From assembly GCA_002347985.1 (NCBI GenBank), contig DDYM01000005.1, positions 836 through 14,768 on the forward strand: DNA of 13,933 bases, in the 5' to 3' direction. Positions within the stretch are counted from its first letter, which is position 1, and each line of letters starts with the position of its first letter. Under the pieces are notes generated by a model, which saw only the letters and a list, made by a program, of their open reading frames with translations, made no database searches and was not told where the DNA came from. Source of the stretch: Bacteroidetes bacterium UBA2234 (GTDB taxonomy: Bacteria; Bacteroidota; Bacteroidia; NS11-12g; UBA955). Below are positions 1-7,135 of this stretch, one piece after another. Both the position numbers and the translations under genes were made by a program.

Positions 1-30
1 ACAATTTATTTTTGGGACTAAAACTTGAAC

Positions 31-67
31 ATAAAAAAAGGCGGAGTGAATATCACTCCGCCTTTTC
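31..67 (-). terminator. Rho-independent terminator after secDF
   Basis: A perfect 10-bp GC-rich inverted repeat (GGCGGAGTGA at 40-49, TCACTCCGCC at 53-62) has a 3-nt loop and extends by four A-T pairs on each side. Read on the minus strand, the hairpin is followed by a run of seven T residues (complement of 33-39), the classic intrinsic terminator form. It starts 18 nt after the secDF stop codon, so it most likely ends the purL-to-secDF transcript. On the plus strand the T run is only four bases, so it would work less well for a convergent gene to the left of the window. Confidence 0.9.
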
Positions 68-84
68 GAAAGTTCGAAGTGATA

Positions 85-3000
85 TTATTGAATCTGTTTT
101 TTCTTTGAAGAGAAATCAACAACGATTGGAGTTGCAATACAGATTGAAGAATAGGTACCTACTATTACACCAATCAACAACGCCAATGAGAAGCCTTTCA
201 ATGCATCTCCACCAAACAAGAACAATATCAAAACAACTACAAATACCGTGGCTGAAGTGATAATTGTACGACTCAATGTATCGTTAATCGCAGTATTAAT
301 CAAAGTTTCATCGTTTCTATCTACTCTTCTTGAAGCCAAGAATTCACGAATACGGTCAAATACAATTACCGTATCGTTAATTGAATAACCCAACAACGTT
401 AACAACGCAGCAATCAAGTTTTGATCAAAGTCTGTTGGGAAAGGAACGAATCCATCCAAAATGGCGAAGAAAGACAATACCACTAACACGTCGTGAATCA
501 AAGCAATGGTAGCTCCCATACCATAAGCAACGCTTCTGAATCGGAATACGATGTATAGGAAAATACCCACTACAGTAAGAATAACCAAGAAAGCACTCTT
601 ATCTCGTGTACTAGTAGCAATCGCGGCACCTACTTTCGATGAACTCAAAATTGGATCACCTTCGGCCAAATTGAAACCTTTCAAGGCAGACAAAACTGCG
701 GTACGAACAGAGTCGCGACCTTCTTGTCCTTCGGCATCAATCATATAAGTTGTAACCAAACGGAATTGACCTTGGTTACCAAAAGTTTTAACCTCGTTGC
801 TCGAACCCTTCAATGCATTGTCTAGGGCAACTTTAATATCCTCAGTTTGGTATTTTTTCGCGGCATCAAATTGAACTACATAAGAATAGCCACCCTTAAA
901 GTCAATACCCGTGTTGATACCACCTTTCGTGATAAATGCAACCAAACCCATTAAGATTACAAACCCAGAAATCATGTAATATTTCTTACGGTTTGAAACG
1001 AAATCAATATTAGAATTCTTTAAGAAACTCTTATTCCAAGGAGCATCAAAACTAATTTCCAACCCTTTATCAGCACGACGATCCAACAACAAACGAGTGA
1101 TGAACAAGGCTGTAAACATTGAACTAAAGATACCAATTACCAAGATGATTGCAAATCCGTATGCTGGACCCGCACCTGCAAATGTCAAAATGAATCCCGC
1201 CAACAAAGTAGTAATGTTAGAATCCACAATCGCACTCATTGCATGTTTAAATCCGTCGGCAATTGCAGTTTTCATCCCTTTGCCATTCGCTAATTCATCT
1301 TTAATACGCTCATAGATCAATACGTTCGCATCTACCGCCATACCAACTGTCAAGATGATACCCGCCATACCAGGCAACGTCAATGCCGCACCCATGCTTG
1401 CCAATACCCCCATGATCAAGAACACGTTACCCAATACGGCAACGATCGCCATCCAACCTGCACGGCTGTAATACAACACCATGAACAAAATCGTAGTGAT
1501 AAAACCGAATAGCAATGAATTCAAACCACGATCAATTGAATCTTGACCCAAAGAAGCACCCACTTGCTCACTCGCTACAATTCGTGCTGGAGCTGGCAAT
1601 TTACCTGCCTTCAATACGTTGGCCAAGTCGTTCGCTTCACGGATATCAAAATTACCCGTAATTTGACTGTTACCTCCGCTAATTTTTTGGTTTACAACCG
1701 GTGCAGAATACACACGTTCGTCAAGAACTACTGCGATGTATTTACCAATATTTCTTCCAGTAACCTGAGCCCATTGTGTTCCTGCCTTTGAGGTCATTTC
1801 CATAGAAACTTCCAATTCACCTGTGGGTGATGTGTTCACACGAGCATCAGAAATAATATTATCGTCTTCGGCTGAAAGCGCAGCATTACCGTCGCGATCC
1901 AACTTCAAGAAGTACACAAAAAACTCATCTGAGTTTACAGCTTCTTTTCCATCCGCGTTGAAATCACGGGGTTTAGCACTGTAAGCCACCTTTGCATTCT
2001 CAAGACGCAACACAGCGGCATAACGCTCATCCAACAACATTTTCGCCAACAAAGCACGATCCGCTTTTTTCACTACTGCAACTGCAGAACCAGGACCGTC
2101 ATTGCCAAAAGACTTCAACACTTTTGCCAAAGGACTTCCGTTGGCTTCGTCTTTCTTTGATTCTTTTTTCTTACTGTCAGCAACCTTTGGGCTATCAGCA
2201 ACCGTAGTTGCAGCTGCCGCTGGAGTGGTAACTACAGCAGTCGCAGGAGCAGCCATTGAAGTAGCCGCAGCAGTATCGTTCACTGCAGTGTCTTGCGCAA
2301 CAACAACGTCGGCAGCCGACATTTTGCTCGCCTTATATAATGCATTTAGAATACGAGTTCCATCTCTGCGCTGTCCGTCGTTTCCATACACTTCATAAAA
2401 TTCAAGTTTCGCACTCTTCTCAACCAACTCTTCCATTCTACGAGGGTTGTCAACACCAGGCAATTCTACACTGATACGACCTCCATCGATTTTCTGAATC
2501 GTTGGCTGTGTTACGTTTGATTGGTTGATACGTTTTTCAACGACTTCATAAACGCGATCTACTGCACTGGTAGTTTCAGTCTTCAAATAACTGATCACTT
2601 CACCTTCAGAACTGTTGCTCTGAATCACCCCTTTGTTGCCTTTGGCAAACAAATTGGCCATATTTCTACTTGGACTATTCTTCTTGAAACTCGCCACGAA
2701 TGCATCTACGAAATCAGCACCTTTGTCGCGCACAGCAACATTGGCTTCGTCGATCGCACGGTTCAAATCACGGTCTTTTGAATCGTTTGAAAGCACCTTA
2801 ACTACAGCGCCTTTATCCACTTCCAAAATAACGTTCATACCACCGCGCAAATCCAAACCTAAGTTGATTTCACGTTGCTTACATTCAAAGTATGTGAACC
2901 CTGCGATTCCCACACTGTAAATTTCTTGATTTCCTAAACTGTCGATGTAACGGCGATAAGCTTCCTTGTTATCTCCACCTTTTTCAGCAGCTTTTGCGGC

Positions 3001-3114
3001 AAATGCTTTTGCCTCTTTTTCAAATCCTTGGGCTTTCCAAGTAAACGACAACTGGAACAAACAAGCGAGTGCCAGAACAATCGAAAATCCTACAATAGTT
3101 TTATTGGTTTTCAT
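85..3114 (-). CDS. secDF: Fused protein translocase subunit SecDF
   Basis: Inner-membrane accessory of the Sec translocon, which uses the proton gradient to help pull secreted proteins through SecYEG. At 1009 residues it joins SecD and SecF in one chain, as is common in Bacteroidota. Visible landmarks are an N-terminal helix (about residues 6-24), the SecD motif LGLDLRGG (85-92), a large periplasmic P1 region, five helices with the relay motif VDANVLIYERIKDE (about 594-607), the SecF opening GIDFKGG (736-742) and YSINDTVIVFDRIRE (910-924). A low-complexity Ala/Thr/Val stretch followed by a Lys-rich patch (about 274-324) interrupts P1; a variable insert here is usual in the phylum. A GTG codon lies directly before the ATG at 3114; I chose the ATG. 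The gene is last in its cluster, 55 bp after the glycosyltransferase, with a strong terminator behind it. I found no convincing promoter of its own in the gap. Confidence 0.97.
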   Translation of the reverse strand: MKTNKTIVGFSIVLALACLFQLSFTWKAQGFEKEAKAFAAKAAEKGGDNKEAYRRYIDSLGNQEIYSVGIAGFTYFECKQREINLGLDLRGGMNVILEVDKGAVVKVLSNDSKDRDLNRAIDEANVAVRDKGADFVDAFVASFKKNSPSRNMANLFAKGNKGVIQSNSSEGEVISYLKTETTSAVDRVYEVVEKRINQSNVTQPTIQKIDGGRISVELPGVDNPRRMEELVEKSAKLEFYEVYGNDGQRRDGTRILNALYKASKMSAADVVVAQDTAVNDTAAATSMAAPATAVVTTPAAAATTVADSPKVADSKKKESKKDEANGSPLAKVLKSFGNDGPGSAVAVVKKADRALLAKMLLDERYAAVLRLENAKVAYSAKPRDFNADGKEAVNSDEFFVYFLKLDRDGNAALSAEDDNIISDARVNTSPTGELEVSMEMTSKAGTQWAQVTGRNIGKYIAVVLDERVYSAPVVNQKISGGNSQITGNFDIREANDLANVLKAGKLPAPARIVASEQVGASLGQDSIDRGLNSLLFGFITTILFMVLYYSRAGWMAIVAVLGNVFLIMGVLASMGAALTLPGMAGIILTVGMAVDANVLIYERIKDELANGKGMKTAIADGFKHAMSAIVDSNITTLLAGFILTFAGAGPAYGFAIILVIGIFSSMFTALFITRLLLDRRADKGLEISFDAPWNKSFLKNSNIDFVSNRKKYYMISGFVILMGLVAFITKGGINTGIDFKGGYSYVVQFDAAKKYQTEDIKVALDNALKGSSNEVKTFGNQGQFRLVTTYMIDAEGQEGRDSVRTAVLSALKGFNLAEGDPILSSSKVGAAIATSTRDKSAFLVILTVVGIFLYIVFRFRSVAYGMGATIALIHDVLVVLSFFAILDGFVPFPTDFDQNLIAALLTLLGYSINDTVIVFDRIREFLASRRVDRNDETLINTAINDTLSRTIITSATVFVVVLILFLFGGDALKGFSLALLIGVIVGTYSSICIATPIVVDFSSKKKQIQ

Positions 3115-3169
3115 CACTATATAAAAGTATCCAAATTATGGAAGCGCGAAAATAAGGAAAAAAAACAAG

Positions 3170-4252
3170 TTAATGGCCTCCCAACGAATTGGCTTGCAAT
3201 TTTTGCAACAATAATTTTATTTCTTGGGCAGAATAACCCATCATACATGTAAAATGGCCCTTGGGACAAGCGTCAAATCCCAACTTTGAGCAGGGATGAC
3301 AAGACAAATCATTGGCCACCAAATGAAGTACATTATTATTAAAATTTCCCGCAGCAAATCCCAAACCGGGGTCCGTGCTTCCCCAAATTACAAGCAATGG
3401 TTTATTATACGCCGCCGCAACATGAGTAAAACCGGTATCTCCGCCAACAACCACCGCACTCAAGGCAATGCATCGAGACGACGTTTCTAAATTAAAAACG
3501 CCAACACCGTTGATGAGTTGGTCCCCAAATTCACTGCATAACTCCGCCGCCAACGCTGTCTCATTGGCCCCTCCAATCAAATACCACGCCCTTTTATCAT
3601 GTTCAAAAATCTCTTGCCAAACCGACTTTGGAATTTTCTTCGTTTCATATGTTCCTCCCAGAATCGCAACCCCATAATTCGATGGTGTCGTGGATTTTAC
3701 ATTTTCAGGGACTTCAGCAGTCATATTCAAATTGAGTGGATGCTCAGGCAAACCTACACACCAATCCGAAATCGCAATTTGATCAATTCCAAGTGTCTTT
3801 AGCAAACCATTGGCAGCCAAATTATATCGCTGTTGAACGTGTGAAACTTGATATTTCGAGGATTTGGTTTTCACATAGAGCCATCGGGTAAACCGCTTTT
3901 TATCATAGCCCTGCCCTTTCAATATTTTAACACCGCCGCCGTGAAACAAACGACTTATACCTAGAAAAATTGAGCCCCAAAACAAAATAAACCTCACCCA
4001 ATATGAGCGAAAATTGCAATGCAAATCCAATATACCATCATACCTCTCAGACGACAATTTCGAGAGTAAATCCAACTCATCCCAAGTATAAAATTTATCA
4101 ACCGAATCACCGCCGTGCAATAAATCCCCCATGTTAGGTTTGGTTAACAAATGCACTTCCAACCCGGCCTGATTCCGCATGGCAGACAACACCGGGGCGG
4201 TAAGAACCACGTCGCCCAAGCTGCTCAAACGGATGACCAAAATTTTCTTCAT
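3170..4252 (-). CDS. Glycosyltransferase family 9 (heptosyltransferase-like)
   Basis: A 360-residue protein of the ADP-heptose:LPS heptosyltransferase family (GT9, GT-B fold), expected to act at the cytoplasmic face of the inner membrane and add a sugar to a lipopolysaccharide core or related glycan. Family signs are the N-terminal MKKILVIRLSSLGDVVLTAP with its conserved Asp14, the donor-site segment GGDTGFTHVAAAYNKPLLV (270-288), and a C-terminal cluster CHPC...C...GHFTC (318-336) with four cysteines spaced C-x2-C-x7-C-x6-C, also known in family members. The start is the ATG at 4252: it gives the canonical N-terminus, whereas the longer frame needs a TTG and would overlap polX. It follows polX after 25 bp and has no other glycan genes beside it, so the acceptor and donor sugar cannot be told. 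I do not assign waaC or waaF. Confidence 0.88.
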   Translation of the reverse strand: MKKILVIRLSSLGDVVLTAPVLSAMRNQAGLEVHLLTKPNMGDLLHGGDSVDKFYTWDELDLLSKLSSERYDGILDLHCNFRSYWVRFILFWGSIFLGISRLFHGGGVKILKGQGYDKKRFTRWLYVKTKSSKYQVSHVQQRYNLAANGLLKTLGIDQIAISDWCVGLPEHPLNLNMTAEVPENVKSTTPSNYGVAILGGTYETKKIPKSVWQEIFEHDKRAWYLIGGANETALAAELCSEFGDQLINGVGVFNLETSSRCIALSAVVVGGDTGFTHVAAAYNKPLLVIWGSTDPGLGFAAGNFNNNVLHLVANDLSCHPCSKLGFDACPKGHFTCMMGYSAQEIKLLLQKLQANSLGGH

Positions 4253-4277
4253 GATGCGATTTATCCTTTCGGCGATG

Positions 4278-5957
4278 TCACTTTTTCCGATTTGCAAGAT
4301 AGGCCTCAAATTCAACCAAATTCAATGCGTTTAGCGTTTGAGACGTTTGCAAGCCACCTTTTTGTCCGCTTAAAACCCCAAAATGCATATCCAAATAACC
4401 CATTTTTTCATGCGCATCGGGATTCACCGACACCATGACCCCCTTTTCCATCGCATAATCAATGTATCGCCAGTCGATATCAAGTCGATAAGGATTCGCA
4501 TTTAACTCAATCGCCACCCCGTTGGCTGCGCAAGCATCAATTATTTTACTGTGGTCTAATGGATACCCCTCCCTCATCAACAACAACCGTCCCGTTGGAT
4601 GACCGAGAATTGTTGTGTATGGATTCTCGATGGCTTTGATCAGGCGATCCATCGCTTTCTCTTGCGACATATTTAGATTGCTATGTACCGATGCCACTAT
4701 TATGTCGAACTGTTTTAATATTTCCGGTTCGTAATCCAATTCACCATTTCCCAATATATCACTTTCAATCCCCTTAAAAATTTTAAAAGGCCAGAGTTGC
4801 TGATTGAGAATTTCTATTTCTTCGAATTGCTGCAACACCCTTTCTACTTGAAGTCCGCGGGCATATCCAGCTGATTTTGAGTGATCGCAAACCCCCAGAT
4901 ATTCCATTCCAATTTCCATGGCATAAAGCGCCATTTCCTCCAACGAATTCAATCCATCTGAATAGGTTGTGTGATTGTGCAGTACGCCTTTGATATCTGA
5001 ATACTTCAACAACGATGCTTCTTCTATCGGTCTTTCTAGTTCACGATGTCCTTCGCGGCGGCTGGGCACCACAAAATTCACACCCTTGGCAGCATACGTA
5101 TCCCGGTCATTCCCTTTCCAATCTTCCGACCGATATCCAATCATTTCAAGGTGCCTGGCCGCCGCGCCGCCTTCAAACAACATTCTATCAAAATCAGAAT
5201 GCATCACCACTTCAATCTCAGCCACAAACCCCTGTTCATGGGTAAGAAATCCCGTCTCTTCATTCATTGTCCAACCCTGCAATGCCAGGCCGCCGTCTGC
5301 AGCAATGGCCTCCCATTCCAAAGCAGAAACCCCGCTCATTTCCATCGCCGTTGTAAGCAATACCAATTTTTCAATTACGTCGCTCTTGCGATAATAATCC
5401 CCCGAAAATTCATGTCGTTCATCAGCAAAAACAGAGCGTAACCCGGCCAAAAACGACTCCGCATAGGGCATCACCCTAGCCAAGTGGAATTTCCCTCGTG
5501 CACCGAATGAGAATTCTATTGCCGCCATGATCGTTTGCTGCGTCTTATATCCAAAACCGCTCACTTCCACCAAGCGATTTTGCCGACAAGCATCGAACAA
5601 ATCTTCAACTGTATCGATGCCTAACTCCTGCCAGATCAATCTGACTTTCTTGGGTCCCAATCCTTTGACACCTAACATCGCTATCAATCCTTGCGGTGTA
5701 ACCGATAATAACTCTTCCAACGCAGGAAATCTTCTTGAAACACTGTATTCGGCGATTGCCTTGGCAACCGACTTCCCCACACCTGGTATCGAAATTAATT
5801 GCGATTCTTGCAAATCCGAAAGTGGCTCTTTGATTTTTCGCAAATTGAAAGCCCCTGAAGCAAATGCCTTGTATTTAAAAGGATTTTCTTCATGCAATTC
5901 GGCCAAACTCGCATACAATTGTAGGGCCTTTACGATTTCATGGTTATCCACCGACAT
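4278..5957 (-). CDS. polX: PolX-family protein: HhH repeats, degenerate polymerase domain, intact PHP nuclease
   Basis: A 559-residue protein with the bacterial PolX layout. The N-terminal 8-kDa-like region has helix-hairpin-helix motifs at about 54-66 (IPGVGKSVAKAI), 94-110 (GVKGLGPKKV) and 128-147 (VSGFGYKTQQTI), which bind DNA non-specifically. The polymerase palm follows (about 160-300), but the expected GSxRR...GDID signature reads GDYYRK...VIEKLVL (186-200) and the VDLR strand reads AEIE (246-249), so the three catalytic aspartates are not recognisable. The C-terminal PHP domain (323-540) keeps its metal ligands: HNHTTYSDG (His327, His329), CDHS (Asp358, His359), Glu398, His425, GHPTGR (His453) and PDAH (Asp514, His516). 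I infer a Mn-dependent 3'-5' exonuclease or phosphoesterase that binds DNA through HhH repeats but probably does not polymerise. From memory, other Bacteroidota PolX proteins look alike. It sits mid-operon, 26 bp after the oxidoreductase gene. Confidence 0.9.
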   Translation of the reverse strand: MSVDNHEIVKALQLYASLAELHEENPFKYKAFASGAFNLRKIKEPLSDLQESQLISIPGVGKSVAKAIAEYSVSRRFPALEELLSVTPQGLIAMLGVKGLGPKKVRLIWQELGIDTVEDLFDACRQNRLVEVSGFGYKTQQTIMAAIEFSFGARGKFHLARVMPYAESFLAGLRSVFADERHEFSGDYYRKSDVIEKLVLLTTAMEMSGVSALEWEAIAADGGLALQGWTMNEETGFLTHEQGFVAEIEVVMHSDFDRMLFEGGAAARHLEMIGYRSEDWKGNDRDTYAAKGVNFVVPSRREGHRELERPIEEASLLKYSDIKGVLHNHTTYSDGLNSLEEMALYAMEIGMEYLGVCDHSKSAGYARGLQVERVLQQFEEIEILNQQLWPFKIFKGIESDILGNGELDYEPEILKQFDIIVASVHSNLNMSQEKAMDRLIKAIENPYTTILGHPTGRLLLMREGYPLDHSKIIDACAANGVAIELNANPYRLDIDWRYIDYAMEKGVMVSVNPDAHEKMGYLDMHFGVLSGQKGGLQTSQTLNALNLVEFEAYLANRKK

Positions 5958-5983
5958 ATTTTATCAAATCAACCCAAAAGTCA

Positions 5984-7123
5984 TCAAACGCCCAAATCTC
6001 GTTCTACCACGTGCAAAACTTCGTCCGCCACCCAAGAGCTCAACGCAACACCCATCCCCCCCATTCTCACGGCCAAACATACCCTGTTGCTATGCCAACC
6101 AATGATGGGGTTTCTATTCTCGTTCATACCCATCACTCCAGACCATTCATATTCAAACTCTATTGATTTCCCTGGCAAAACCACCGATTCCATATAGGAT
6201 TTCAAATGGTTCTTAAACCTATCTGTCACTACCATTTCCATCGTCTCCTCTGCCTCAAAATCCAAATTCCTACCCCCTCCAATTAACACGCGATCCCCAC
6301 CCAATTCCCTGAAATAAATGTATCCTTTGTCGGCATGATAAATCCCCTCAAAAGGCAGTTTCCCCAGTGTCTTGGTCACAAAAACCTGACCTCTTGCCGG
6401 CGCTACCGCCAAATCCGGAATCAATCGTTTGCTAAATCCATTGGTGCAGACAAGCAACCGCGAGCAGGTCACGGTTAAACCACTTTCCATTTGCACCTTA
6501 ACCGATTGCTCATCTTCCTGCCAATCCGATACCCGCATTCCCTCGTAAATCTCCACACCGGCCTTCAATGCATCCTCTCTCACCGCTTGATAAAGGAGAT
6601 GACTTCGCAATCCACCTTCTAGGGGTGAGAAAATCCCTCGATTTATCACATTCATCCCCGAAGAACCCGTATCACATATTTCAAACGAATCTTTTCCGTG
6701 AACCGCATGTAACATTGAATTCAGGTACTTCAACGACCCAAATACACGATCTGCTTCTTCCGAATCACTGTGCGAAAAAACTTCTGTGCCGCCCGATGCC
6801 TGAAAACCAATTTTCTCAGCGCCGTAACGACCTAACAATTTCTGAATACCCAAATACCGCTTTTCATACAGGCCCAGAGCATCCGCCTCCGAGGTCCTAG
6901 CCACTTCATCCAACATCTCACCGGCGCTTCCAAAGCAAGCAAAACCCGCATTGCGCAAACTAGCGGCATTGCCCAAAGCATGCTCGTCCACAACCAAAAC
7001 CCTTGATTTGGGGTAAGATTCCTTTATTCTACGGGCACTTTGAAGCCCCACCAATCCGGCACCAATGACTACCCAATCAGCCTTTCCAAAGCCTTGATGC
7101 TCCCAGTAGCTGATTGTTTTCAT
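5984..7123 (-). CDS. FAD-dependent oxidoreductase, DAO / glycine oxidase-like family
   Basis: A 379-residue soluble flavoprotein of the DAO superfamily (D-amino-acid oxidase, glycine oxidase, sarcosine oxidase, DadA). The N-terminal Rossmann motif is VVIGAGLVGLQSA (18-30), with an acidic end to the second strand (VVDEH, 44-48) that would bind the FAD ribose. The next segment, GNAASLRNAGFACFGSAGEM, is typical of DadA-like enzymes. Near the C-terminus, RVLIGGGR and the GVMGMNENRNPIIGW and MGGMGVALSSW segments match the second FAD-binding part of the family. There is no signal peptide or membrane segment. The substrate cannot be read from the sequence; oxidative deamination or N-demethylation of a small amine is the family norm. 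The gene starts 12 bp after purL and ends 26 bp before polX, so it is very probably cotranscribed with them, but neither neighbour suggests a substrate. Family call is firm; specificity unknown. Confidence 0.87.
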   Translation of the reverse strand: MKTISYWEHQGFGKADWVVIGAGLVGLQSARRIKESYPKSRVLVVDEHALGNAASLRNAGFACFGSAGEMLDEVARTSEADALGLYEKRYLGIQKLLGRYGAEKIGFQASGGTEVFSHSDSEEADRVFGSLKYLNSMLHAVHGKDSFEICDTGSSGMNVINRGIFSPLEGGLRSHLLYQAVREDALKAGVEIYEGMRVSDWQEDEQSVKVQMESGLTVTCSRLLVCTNGFSKRLIPDLAVAPARGQVFVTKTLGKLPFEGIYHADKGYIYFRELGGDRVLIGGGRNLDFEAEETMEMVVTDRFKNHLKSYMESVVLPGKSIEFEYEWSGVMGMNENRNPIIGWHSNRVCLAVRMGGMGVALSSWVADEVLHVVERDLGV

Positions 7124-7135
7124 GACCAGATTACA

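Noticed and set aside
1864..1899. EF-hand-like loop DRDGNAALSAED in the SecD periplasmic domain, close to a calcium-binding consensus
   Set aside because: The same place in ordinary SecD proteins reads like RDGKAALTGDVI, so this is the family's own conserved segment with chance resemblance. Position 12 is Asp rather than Glu and flanking helices are not evident.
3132..3138. TAATTTG as a -7 box for an independent secDF promoter
   Set aside because: It has one base too few to match TAnnTTTG, and no TTTG or TTG lies 19-21 nt upstream.
4253..4315. N-terminal extension of the GT9 gene overlapping the end of polX
   Set aside because: It needs a TTG start and precedes the canonical MKKILVIRLSSLGD opening of the family.
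5527..6105. 192-codon plus-strand open frame opposite polX, and similar long antisense frames opposite purL and secDF
   Set aside because: They are antisense shadows of well-supported genes, with no recognisable domain and low-quality composition.
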